Assembly (NCBI RefSeq): GCF_035046485.1 | Contig: NC_085137.1 | Coordinates: forward strand, 500,794,536 to 500,858,535 | DNA from: Aedes albopictus | Taxonomy: Eukaryota > Arthropoda > Insecta > Diptera > Culicidae | Direction: 5' to 3' | DNA: 64,000 nucleotides | Shown: positions 44,168 to 54,972 of the stretch, piece by piece | How the letters are laid out: each line of letters opens with the position of its first letter | How positions within the stretch are numbered: the stretch's first letter is position 1 | The notes under the pieces: generated by a model | Database searches by the model: none | Told to the model about the DNA's origin: nothing | What the model saw: the letters and a program-made list of their open reading frames with translations, nothing else | Made by a program: the position numbers and the translations under genes

Positions 44168-44571
44168 CAGGTATGGGAACACTCACTTTGAAAGAGTTAA
44201 TCTCACTTATTATTTTCTCATCTCAGAAGCATGCTTTCAAAAAAAAAATGTATGAAGCACTTTTACCTTGTGGTTTTATCTCAAACTTTCCCGAAAAAAG
44301 TAAGGGTCGCACACGCATACCAAAGTCGTGACAGAGCGTTGAGCACAACTCTCCACGAGGTGAGTGTAATTTGCATTCACCTCGTGGAGACTCGTCTTCA
44401 CAGCCTTCTCACGACTTTGGTATACGTGTACGACCCTTGATATGTTTGGCAAAGTTTTAGATAAAACCACAAGGTAAAGGTGCACCATACATTGTTTTTT
44501 GATAGCATGCTTCTGAACTGAAAAAATACCAAGTGAATGTAACTCTTTCCAAGTGAGTGTTCCCATCCCTG
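44168..44571. mobile_element. Hairpin MITE with hAT-like ends, 404 bp
   Basis: Ends read CAGGTATGGGAACACTCACT and, inverted, CAGGGATGGGAACACTCACT. The arms stay complementary for about 190 bp down to a small centre (CTCCACGAGGTGAGTG / CATTCACCTCGTGGAG). Flanks CCTAAAAC and CTCAAAAC (44160-44167, 44572-44579) agree at 6 of 8 positions, the duplication length of hAT transposons. No coding capacity. A read-through transcript would be a long double-stranded hairpin. Confidence 0.88.
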
Positions 44572-44626
44572 CTCAAAACTAACATAGTTTATAAGTCAAA
44601 ACATGAAATTGTAAAATGTTTTAATT

Positions 44627-44691
44627 TAATTCGGCTCCGTTATGCCTGTTGGCGCATGAGCCTAAAATAAATGATGAAGTAAAAAAAATAG
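44627..44691 (+). mobile_element. Short LINE/SINE 3' tail with double hairpin
   Basis: GGCTC pairs with GAGCC. Inside, GCC-TGTT-GGC can pair. TAAAATAAATGATGAAGT and poly(A) follow. It is only the extreme 3' end of a non-LTR element. Confidence 0.65.
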
Positions 44692-44694
44692 TTT

Positions 44695-45224
44695 CAGAGG
44701 AACTCTTATGTTATTTAGAACTCCAGGAAAAGCGAGCAACAAGTGTTTTGTTTTGAACCAACATGCAAAAATTGAGTTGAAAAATTCTTTAACAATATAT
44801 TTCGGAATTCCACCAAGTGATCCTTTAGGAATTCTTTCAAAACCAATACCGTTTTCTTATAGAAATAATTATCCAAGAAAAATTTGTATTTCAGAATCTT
44901 TAATGTGGTTAATGCAAGGATCTCATTCAGTATTTCTCTAAGCACTCCTTCAGGAATTCTTACAGTGTTGTCTTCGAGAATGTTTTCAAAAGAACTTCAG
45001 AGTACTTCAAAAGATTCTTGCAAAAACTTCATCAAGTATTTCTCGAAATATTTGTTCAGGAAGTCTATGAAGCATTCTTTCAATAATATATCTGAGGATT
45101 CATCTAGAAGGCCATCCAAAGAACTACTACAAAACATTCTCCTATGATTCCTTCGGAACCAGAAATTACATCGGAATTCCGCCAGAGGAAGAGTAGTCCT
45201 TCTAGAATAATTTCAAACATTCCT
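44695..45224. repeat. Degenerate GGAATTC array
   Basis: T-rich polarity on plus (TTCAGGAATTCTTACAG, TTCTAGAAGG), the same family as 5.4-10.3 kb. It flanks the large inverted-repeat element on its left; the family continues on its right at 48202. Confidence 0.75.
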
Positions 45225-48201
45225 CCTGAGCGATTCCAAGCAACAGCATCAAAATTAAGGAAATTTTTTAATTCATGATTTTCTATTGAACTGAAACTTT
45301 GCACAGTTTTTCAGTTCCATCTAAATTGCCATTTTTCGATATCAAATTTTTATTTTGAATCACGACTAACTTTTCGAAAGGGTGTATGTGAAAATGGTTC
45401 AATAATATTCAAAAATCTGTACAGCCAAAATGGTTCGTTCGATTGCTATAAATTTTTCAGCAAAGTTAGATAACTAAATGGTGATTCCTATGAAAATATA
45501 CACTGTGAAAAAAACATCTTTTTAACATTAAAAATATCATTTTTGTCACAAAAACTCAAATATCTCAAAACCCTATCTTTTTACCAACGCAATTTTTTTA
45601 GGGAAAACGGTCCATTGTATTAGCAATCTACCATAAAAATTTGGTGATGGTAAACTAATAAACAAAAAAGTTATAACATTTCAAACATTTCACAATTTTC
45701 ACATTTGGTAAATATTTTTTTCTGTGTAAATTATTTCGGTCAGAAATCGCAGTTTGATGCTGATTTTATTGTTCAGCAAAGTTAGATAACTAAATGGTGA
45801 TTCCTAAGAAAATATACACTGTGAAAAAAAATCTTTTTTAACATTAAAAAATATCATTTTTGTCACAAAAACTCAAATATTTCAAAACCCTATCTTTTTA
45901 CCAACGCAATTTTTTTAGGGAAAACGGTCCATTGTATTAGCAATCTACCATAAAAATTTGGTCATGATAAACTAATAAACAAAAAAGTTATGACAATTCA
46001 AACATTCCACAATTTTCACATTTAGTAATAATTTTTTTTTAGTGTAAATTAGGCTAATACAAATTTCGATTTTCTCTTATGTCACCGCCCCCTCGGAAAA
46101 TTTTGGTCGGAATTCAACATTTTGAGGGGGGCACAAATAAAATGTTCAAGAAAATCAACAAATTTAAGGTGTAATTCGAGTTCCACAGAAACTTTCTTAA
46201 TAAATCCGATGAGTTTATCTATGTTGCCTAATTGTTTGGATATTTTTCCATCGAATACATTTATTATTTATCATCCTCCCCCTTAACGAGTCAACGAGCG
46301 TTGTGACAAAAGAAGAAAATGAGATTTGTTCCTGCCTTTATTTCGGCCGGAAATCGCAGCTTGATGCTGATTTTATTGTTAATGGCCTTGCGTGAGTAAA
46401 ACAAGCTGTTTTTATTATGTATTATGTATATTATATGTACAGTAATGTTCCGATTTTATCACGCCCTCCGCGCATTAGTCGTTTATTCATTATTTGCTGT
46501 TACATTTGAGGACAAGTGTTTTCCCTCTTCTTCAAAATGAATGTTGAAAGCGTGTTTTGCAACGTTAAAAATATTGAAATGGGTATAGATGTTGAAGTAT
46601 ATATCAAAGCATTTTTGAAAAGGGGCGTGATTAATTGTTTAAACTGATGTCGCTGATGGTACGGTGACATGACTCTCTGCACTTAGCACTTCTGGCAATT
46701 TCTCAGTTGTTGTCGTTTTCGAACTTCCTACGCCCTGCTTTACCGATGATATACAGATGGCTCGTTTGTCAAAGTCTAGACGGCAGGACGTGCAAATGCG
46801 TAAATTTGGATTCAATTTGGGCATAATCAGTCTCTTTCAGATTATCTATGGTGCTTTCGGTGAGATTTCGTAACTCCTTTGATCATTTTTTTTTCATCAA
46901 ACGGTCTACAAGAGAGAGTTGAGTTGAAGACCTTTGAGAAAGCGACTGTTCATGTTGTTCGTTAGATTATAATAAACAAAATCACTTATTAGTTTTAACT
47001 GACTAGTTTGGTGTTGTTTGCTTGGCTGAAGAAAAAATTTAATATTTAATATCCATAGCGGTAGTATTTTTTTTTGCTTTTTCGTGAGCATTGTCATGGT
47101 ATGTATACAGACAAACAAACGTAACACTGACGAAATTTTCATTGACCACGCCTTTAACGATCATTTTGAATCTTGGTTGTGGCTTTCATAACCAGAAGAG
47201 TGCCCATCATTTTTCTTTGCGTTTGACGTTTCACACTAGCGCCTTCTGATGACGATATTGCACATCGCAGTATTTCGTGAAACATTTCCACCAGGTGGGG
47301 GTAGTGTGAACTGGGCGATGGATTTTCACGTGGTAGGTAACTCTCATGCATTTGTTGTTGTTGAAGTTACTCGCATTCTTCCGATCATAAAGTCTGTTCT
47401 CTAAGAGGTATTTTTTTGAAGATAAACTAGACGTATACGCGTATATAAAACTTTTATTATACAGCTTTTGTCTTAAAAATAAGTTTAATTCCATTTTTCT
47501 TATAATCAACAGCTTTTCAACACTATCAAGGGATTTTTTCACCAGTCACGTACAATAAAAAGTATGACACTCTCAATATTTTTGATCAAAACACTGGATC
47601 GCGTCTAAGTTTCAAATAGATACTATAGAAATTATGAATAATCAAACAAAAGTATCATGAAAACAACTTGTTTAATTCAGGCGGTAGCCTTTACAATAAA
47701 ATCAGCATCAAAAAATAATTCTCAAAATAATTTACACAGAAAAAAAATTTTTTTGTTACTAAATGTAAAAATTGTGAAATGTTTGAAATGTCATAACTTT
47801 TTTGTTTATCAGTTTACCATCACCAAAATTTTATGGTAGATAGCTGATATAAAGGGCCATTTCCCCTAAAAAATTAACGTTGGTAAAAAGATAGGGTTTT
47901 GAGATATTTGAGTTTTTGTGACAAAAATCATATTTTTTTTAAGTAAAAAAATAATTTTTTTACAGTGTATATTTTCTAAGGAATCATCATTTAGTTATCT
48001 AACTTTGCTGAAAAATTCATAACAATCGAAAAATCCGTTTTTGCTGTACAGCTTTTAGAATATTTTTGAGCTGTTTTAGCATACACCCTTCTGAAAAGTT
48101 AGTCGTGAGTGAATATGAAGGTTTGATATCGAAAAATGACGATTTAGATGAAATTGAAAAACTGTGCAAAGTTTCAGATATTTTTGAAATGGTCGCTCAG
48201 G
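45225..48201. mobile_element. Large inverted-repeat element, ~3 kb
   Basis: The left end CCTGAGCGA and right end TCGCTCAGG are inverted. From 45290 to 45730 the left arm (CTGAAACTTTGCACAG, AGCAAAGTTAGATAACTAAA, AACTCAAATATCTCAAAACC) is mirrored at 47715-48175 at roughly 85 percent by eye. A second, direct partial copy of the left arm follows at 45770-46050. The middle holds a repeat related to 29.5 kb (46080-46320) and copy B of a dispersed repeat (47090-47340). No transposase frame. It sits inside a degenerate array on both sides. Confidence 0.75.
47090..47340 (-). repeat. Dispersed repeat copy B (shared with 26935-27190)
   Basis: Minus-strand match to 26935-27190, with the frame 47154-47351 preserving NPSPSSHYPHLVEM and GASVKRQTQRKM. 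The motif CACTAGCGCC (plus strand, about 47235) is shared with the two 154 bp arrays. The unknown peptide is discussed under findings. Confidence 0.7.
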
Positions 48202-50359
48202 ATCGACTGACATGACTCCGTGGAATTCCTCTCCTTGATTTCTCTCAAGGATTCCTCTAAATATTCCTTTAATGTTTTTTTCCACGGTAGTCAAGTATTT
48301 TTCCAAAGATTCTTGAAGGATTTCTCAATTATTCCCTTAGAGTAGGGTACTCTAAGGGAGTAATAACTCTTTCAGAGGTTTTTCCATGGATTTATATTGG
48401 CATTTCCTCAAGCATTCATCACTCATCTTGACGTTCTTTTGAAGATTTCCTAATAAATGTTTCCTATGACTCATTCAGAAATACCACCAAAGATTCCATC
48501 AAGAATTACTGCAACGATTGCTTCCAAAAATTTCTACAAGGATTCTTCAAGGATTATCTCCAAGGTTTTACTAAGAGATTCATCCTGGAATTCCCCCAGG
48601 AAATCTACAAAGAATCCATTGCATAATAAGTCAAGAATTATTCCAAGAATTCATACAGAAGATCCTCTGAGAAAATCTATAGAAATTCTTTCGGAAAATC
48701 CTTCTGGAATACCTCCAAGTTTCCCAAAAATTCCTTCTGGAACTCTTCATGCAATTTCTGTTGCTATTTCTGATAAGATTCCTCCAATTTTTTTTTCAAG
48801 AAACCTTTTGAAAAATCAATCTAATTTTTCGTTCGTTTCTACAGGATTTAATAATGATTCCTCCAGAAATTCTTCCAAGAAAAATCATTTCAAATTTTTT
48901 TCTGAGGATTTCTCGTGTGATGCCCTTAGTAATCCTTCGATCTCAAATTTATCCTATTCGAAAACAAATCGATTGCGGCACCGATTGATTCCGTAATTTT
49001 TGTTATCATTTGTGCTCACTCCAAACAAAAATGCAAAACGAAACAACAAAACAAAAAGCGCATTTTTACTTTGTTTTGAGTAGGATGAAAATTGGAGGTA
49101 CCCTATCTAAAAAAAAATAAAAAAGAAATATTCAGAAGCTTCTCCAAGGATTCCTCCAGGAATTCCTCCAAAGACTGTTGTGTCACTTTCTTCAGGATTT
49201 TTTTAAGAATTTCTAGAAACATTCTTGAAAATATTAATGCAAGGCTGATATTTTTTTATCTGTATCAACGAGATTTTTAGCCCTAGGCTAGTTCATCTCA
49301 GGACCCACGCTTTACTTCCCTTCCGATGGAAGAACTCACATTTTGCGAGTTTGTCGGGAGTGGGATTCGACCCAGGCCCTCGGCGTGATAGTCAAGTGTT
49401 CTAACCATCACACCAGGTCTGCTCCAAGGCTAATATTTTTTAGAGGATATCCATCGCGAATTCTTCAGGAATCTTTTAAAGAATTCCTACGGTATTTCTT
49501 CAAAATAATCTCTTGAAAATTATCCAAAGATTCTTTCTAAATTTCTTCAAGGATCTTGTTAGAAACTCCTGCGAAGGTTTCATCAATCGGACAAAGCATG
49601 CCTTGTTCAATTATTTTATTATTTCTCCAAGACTTACTTTTTGGATTTTTTTTTCAAAATTTTAAAGGCTTTCATTCAAAATTAGGGTATTTTTGAATGA
49701 AACTCCTTCCTCTCCAAAGATTCGTTCAGAGTTCATTCATGAATTCTTTAAGAATTTCTTAAAAAGATTTCTTCAAGCAATTCTCCAAGTATTCCAATTG
49801 AAATTTCATAATTGATTTTTCCAGCTGTTATACAAACAATTTCGTACAAGTCATCTTTCGGGAATTCTTTCATGCAATGATTTCTTCATGTACCTCTATC
49901 ATTATCCCTACAAGACTTTTTCGAAGATTCTTACACAAATTTCTTTAAGAAATTTTCTAAGCATTCTTCCAGAGGAACATTTGAGTGTTTTTGATAGGAA
50001 TGCTTTAGTAATTCATAGAATAAGCCTTTCACGGATTCAGGAATTCCTCCAATAAAATTCAGAGATTCAAATAAAAAAATGTAAGAACTTTTTCAAGAAT
50101 GCTCACAGAGATTCCCCCAAGAAATGCTACTGGAATTCGTTCAACAAACCTTATAGGTAATCTTCCATAGTTTTCATTCTGGGATATTTTCTGGGATATC
50201 TTTTACGATTCATCCAGGAATTTGGAAACTGCTCCAAGCGTGTCTGAAGGAATTTCTTCAGTAATATTTCCAATAATTCCATAAAGAGTTTTTCAGATTT
50301 CCAGAAACGTTTCCTTCTGACTACCCAACATGATCCCTTTAGCAATTTCCAAATTGTCT
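48202..50359. repeat. Degenerate GGAATTC/TTCCTCC array, ~2.1 kb
   Basis: Plus-strand T-rich polarity (TTCCTCCAGGAATTCCTCC). The 179-codon frame 48457-48996 has an S-R-N-S-x-x-I-P-S pattern produced by the repeat, with no domain. A SINE interrupts it at 49257-49424. 48990-49090 is a short non-repeat stretch. Confidence 0.82.
49257..49424 (-). mobile_element. Complete tRNA-derived SINE with 17 bp target duplication
   Basis: On minus: GACCTGGTGTGATGGTTAGA (box A), GGGTCGAATCCC (box B), a short body, then GAGAT...ATCTC enclosing AGCC-TAG-GGCT, and a GTTGATACAGATAAAAAAA tail. The flanks CAAGGCTGATATTTTTT (49240-49256) and CAAGGCTAATATTTTTT (49425-49441) differ at one base. Length is about 168 bp. 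Confidence 0.92.
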
Positions 50360-51645
50360 TTAAAAATTGCCATTTTCTCACTTATTAACGTTGACATAAA
50401 CACTAAATTCGTTAAATCCCTTTTTAAAGGATTGCGATGTCCATATGAGTTTTTAGTATCTCAAAAAAAATCTTTTGGCTGAAGGCAGTGATGCCACATT
50501 TTCATTCTTAGTTCGCTTTTTTATGTTAAAGTTTTTATATTATGCGATACCTTGAAAAGTCTCAAACAGTTTCGAAAAAGTAAAAATCATTTAAAAAGTG
50601 GATAATAGTTCTTTCTATAAACGCTGCCGCAGTCACATGCTAATGTTGCTGCGGCTTATTTTTCAAAAGTTGTTGAAACCTAGAATTCGTAAGTTCTTCT
50701 GGATCCAAATAACATAAATAGAGAAACCTCTGAGTTTGAGCCAAAATTATTGAGAACATAACCATAACTTTTTTCAATTTTCAACTGATTTTCAATATTT
50801 TTTTATGAATCTCTCAAAAATTAAATTTCAAAAAAACGCGTAGAACATATTTTTCTTTCAAGTCACGCAAATTATGAGTTTTTAAAGATTTATTTTTTTC
50901 TTCTTTTTACAATGATGATTTTTCAACCGTTTGACCAATTTCAATTTTTTTTTAGCTTGCTTTTGTGGATATTTCTGTTGCCTATCTTTGTCCCAAACAA
51001 ACTATTCGTCAAAGAAGTCATTTCGGCACCAACATTTCAAAAGGGCGTAACTGCATTTACAACCAATGCCTTCTCACAAAGCTGTGGAGCGTATCCCATC
51101 CCTCTCGAGCAATCCACTAGCACAAGTAGAAAGATAAAATCCTCCTCTTTCGATTCATGGATGTGAATTGCGTGAGATGAATGAAATACGACCCACAGCT
51201 CTGTGAGAAGGCATTGGTTGCAAATGCAGTTACGCCCTTTTGAAATGTTGGTGCCGATTTGTATTTGTATGACACTTTCTACTGACTGACTGACTCTAAA
51301 GTTATTTTTTTTGTAAAAGAAAAAAATAAATCAAATTTTTCAAAACTCATATTTTGCGTGACTTTAGACAAATTTAATGTGCTACGAGTTTATTCGAAAT
51401 TCAATTTGTAAGAAATTCATAAAAAAAATATCCAAAATCGGTTGAAAATTGGCTCAAACTCAGAGGTTACTCTTTTTGTGTCATTTGAATACTGAAGAGC
51501 TTAAGAACTCCAGGATTCACAATTTTTTGAAAAATAAGCCGCAGCCTAATGAACATCCCAAGCAACGAAAACCATTTAAAAAGAAATTTTACTAACTTAG
51601 TGTTTGTTTCAACGTTAAAAAGTGAGAAAATGGCATTTTTTGAAC
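50360..51645. mobile_element. Inverted-repeat element ~1.3 kb
   Basis: The left arm (TGCCATTTTCTCACTT-like end, GCTGCGGCTTATTTTTC, CTCTGAGTTTGAGCCAA, AAAGATTTATTTTTTTC) is mirrored across 51250-51641. The centre has a second, tighter inverted repeat, TTTCAAAAGGGCGTAACTGC / GCAGTTACGCCCTTTTGAAA with AATGCCTTCTCACA(A/G)AGCTGTGG (51037-51090 and 51195-51250). No transposase frame. Target duplication not resolved. Confidence 0.8.
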
Positions 51646-51766
51646 AAAATATACGCATCGACGAGACAAACAGCAACTAATCAGTTGACCTGTATAATAT
51701 AGCATTTTTATTCAACTATCCATTATGCTTTGACTTATTTGGAACTTTTTGCAATTTTGCAAGATA

Positions 51767-51958
51767 GGGTGACAACGGGTATTATCGGCAGGTTTGTTCT
51801 CTTCGTCATGGGGGGTTTTTGTCACCCAAATTGTCTGAAACTTGGCCATATAATTCAGCTTAGCTGGGAAGGATTTGAGGCAAACTATGAGTTCAATAGG
51901 TTTCAAAAAACCCCCTAAGACGAAGAGAACAAAACAGCCGAGAATAGGTAATTTCCCC
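51767..51958. mobile_element. Hairpin MITE, 192 bp, TA-flanked
   Basis: TTTGTTCTCTTCGTC and GACGAAGAGAACAAAA, plus GGGGGGTTTTT / AAAAAACCCCC, form inverted arms of about 58 bp. The ends GGGTGACAACGGG and CCCC (inverted) lie inside TA at 51765-51766 and 51959-51960. No coding capacity. Confidence 0.8.
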
Positions 51959-51960
51959 TA

Positions 51961-52740
51961 TCTCACTATAAGAAATTATCATTTTTCAAAGAAAAATAGA
52001 GAAATCACGTAGAAATAATAACAATATGGCAAAACTGTCTTCAGAAAAAAGATGCATAATAATATACTGAAAAAGTGTTCTGAACATCAGAGGCCATGAA
52101 AACCTCATCCAAGAAAGATATAAAGGATTTAGCGGTTTTTCAAGGTTTGAAGGGGTTGTTTACACTAAATTTATTATATTGTTTCAAAACATAGAGCAAA
52201 AGTGTCTTCAGCAACATTTTTCTGTATGATATTATCTACAACTTTGCCGTAGATACCATTAAGTTTTGTTGGCTTTTTTAGAAAACAGATTATTTATCTA
52301 TCTTTTGAGTAAACTTATCAAAAAACAAAACTTATCAAAAGTTGCTCCTAAAAATATGTAACAACTTTGCAGAACATCACATTGCATTATTTTCACATTT
52401 TTACACTCAAAATTCCCACGATCGTGTTTTTTTTTTGCGTTTCAACCACTGTGCAAGGGTTTCTCAAGCAGTTTTTTCCAGGTATTGCAATGTATGGATC
52501 TCAAACAGAATCGCTCAAGTAATTTCCGTTCGGTGGATTATTTTTCCTTAACCGGAATGGTCGACAAATTTAATACAGCAAGCCGCATTTGTTTTGACGT
52601 TTGTTCTCGGCTCCGTACTGGGGTCAGGAAAAATCAAACGCTTGCTAATTTCTTGAGCTATTCCTTGTCTGAAATTTCCACGCATCGAGATAGGCCAAGA
52701 AATTTCTCACATTCTACGTACTTCAGTAACACCATCTATG
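51961..52740. other. AT-rich sequence, nothing recognisable
   Basis: Resembles decayed transposon DNA (CAACTTTGCCGTAGATACC at 52240; repeated AACTTATCAAAA at 52311-52340), but no boundary or family can be fixed. Short frames only. Confidence 0.4.
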
Positions 52741-54185
52741 ATTTCTTCAGAAAATTCCCTGGCATTTTTTAAGTATTCCTCCAGGGATTTTTTGAAAGAA
52801 TTTCTCCAGAGATTTCTATAGAAATTAGACAGAAGATTTATACAAAAATTCCTTCAGGGATTCTTTCAGAAATTTCACCACGAACGCCTTCTGAAACGTC
52901 CTCAGAAATTCCTCCAGAAATATATCCAGAGACTCATTCAGTAGTTTAAGGGTTTGTTCATGAATGTCAGTACCGGATTGCATCAGACATTTTTGCAAGA
53001 TTTTTTTTAAGAAATTCATCTAGAGTTTTTTCAACGATTCTTCAGAGATTCTTCGGGAAATTCTTCCAAGGGCTCCTTCAGGAATCCCTTGAAAAAAATG
53101 GTCAGGAGTCACTTATTTCTAGATGGTACTGCTTCTGCGGCCCCTTCAGAAGTATATCCTGGGGCTCCTTCAGAAATTCCTCCAGGAATTCTATCAGATA
53201 TTAACTTCATGGATTTTACAGAAGTACTACTTGAAATTACAAATACTGGAGATATTTTTCTAGGAGTTCCTGAAGGTATTTCTAAAAAAATCGTGGAGAT
53301 ACTTTTAGATATTCCCAGATTTTTTTTAAGTCTCCTGAAATGATTCCTGAACAAAATTCTGTAATGCAATTTCTAAAGTAATCTTTGGAAAAGTTTCTGC
53401 AGGAATCTCTAGGGAATACCTGGAGGGGCTCCTTGAGATGTCTCTGGAGAAATTCCTAGAAAAATTTTATGAGAAAAACATCTAAAGCAATCTTAAGAGA
53501 AGTTTCTGGAGCAACCCCTGGGGAATACACGGAAAAATCTCATCGAAATAGCTCAGGAGGAATTTCTAGAAGAATTTTTCGAGCAACTTTTGGAGGCATT
53601 CAAGGAAAAATTCCTGGAGGAGTTTCTAAAAAAAATCTTCGAAGAGATTTCTAAACGACACTATTGGGGAATTTCTGAAGTAAATTCTGAATAACTCATG
53701 GAGGAATCCTTGAAATAATTTCTGTAGGAATCCGAGCAGAAACGGCAGGCAAAGGTATTGAAGGAGCTCTTGAACAAATCTCCAAATAAATTTCTGAAAC
53801 GATTCATGGACGATGTTCTGAAGCAAACCTTGGAAGAACTGCTGGAGATAGTTCTGGAGGAGTTCTTAAAAGAATTTCTAGAAAAATGTCTGAAGCGGGA
53901 CAACATTTCTGAACATTTCCTTAAATAATCGCTAGAGGAGTTTTCGGCGGAAATCCAGAAGAATTTTGTATGGAATTTCTTAGGGAATGCTTGGAAATCT
54001 GAAGAATGCTCTGAAGTAATTTCATGGAAAATGTCTAGAGATATTCCTGGAGAAATGGCTAGAAATAATTCCGGAAGTTATTACTGAAAGAATCCCGGAA
54101 AGAATCTCTGAAGGGGTTTCTGAAGGGTCCCCGAAAAAAAAAATAAAAACTATAGGAAAAATTTCAGTAGGAATCTCCAAACAAC
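52741..54185. repeat. Degenerate GGAATTC array with polarity switch near 53.25 kb
   Basis: TTCCTCCAG polarity until about 53230, then GGAGAAATTCCTGGAGG polarity to 54150. This mirrors the switch seen in the 5.4-7.1 kb array. Frames on both strands are repeat products. Confidence 0.8.
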
Positions 54186-54419
54186 TTTTAAAGGTAGCCT
54201 ATATTTCTATTGAGCAATCATGAATTTTTAACTTCCGGACGACTTCTGAAATTCCTCCAAGGATTTCTTCTGAGATTCGGATTCCTAAGGGATTCTGTCA
54301 TGATCCCATCCGGTATTGCTCCCGGTATTTTTCATCAGATTGGATTCCTCCACATGATTTTGTCAGAATTCAAACGATTATTCCTTGTAGTTCAGAAGAA
54401 GAGCATTGTTGTCAGCCGT

Positions 54420-54972
54420 TAGTAAGCATCCGAGGTAGACGAACTCCTCCACCATCTCAAATACATCACCGTCTATCGTGGTATTACTATGTACCTATTG
54501 GATCCGGTCGTGTTCGGTCATTTGTTTTTGGCGCATCCATCACCAGTCCGGACTTTACTGTTTCGCGTTTCAACCCAGTGTACAGCTCTGTCTCCGTTCC
54601 AAATGTTCTGGCGATAATGTCCATGTAACCCGGTTGTTGAGCCCGGCTCGTAACATTTCATCTTTCAGAGCTATCTTGATGAGTAGGCATGAGAGTCTGT
54701 CACCTTGTCGTAGTCCCCGGCGAGATTCGAATAAACAGTTTTGCACACCGTCCATCGTTACTTCAATCAGTCTAGTCAGCTTCTCATGAAATCCGGTTTC
54801 GTCCATGATTTTCCATAGTTCTGTGCGGTATGCCGACTTGAAGCTGATGAACAGGTGATGCGTTGGCACCTGGTATTCATGGCATTTCTGGAGGATTGTT
54901 CATACAGTTAAGATCTGGTGCGTTGTCGACCGGCCATCGATGAAGGCGGCTTGATAACTTCCCACGAACTCA
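54420..54972 (-). pseudogene. Reverse transcriptase fragment of a non-LTR retrotransposon
   Basis: On minus, starting near 54972: FVGSYQAAFIDGRSTTHQI, a stop, then VPTHHLFISFKSAYRTELWKIM (RT motif A region; the expected D after AY is lost), LTRLIEVTMDGVQNC, FESRRGLRQGDRLSCLLIKIAL (motif B-type R-Q-G-D), then a degraded stretch and, in another frame near 54440, a VVEEFVYLGC equivalent. There is no intact F/YADD box. It is 5' and 3' truncated and frameshifted. The style matches the C-terminal fragment at 291-698, so both may come from one LINE clade. Confidence 0.85.

Noticed and set aside
48457..48996. 179-codon plus-strand frame
   Set aside because: Lies wholly in the degenerate TTCCTCCAG array; its serine/proline pattern is the repeat itself.
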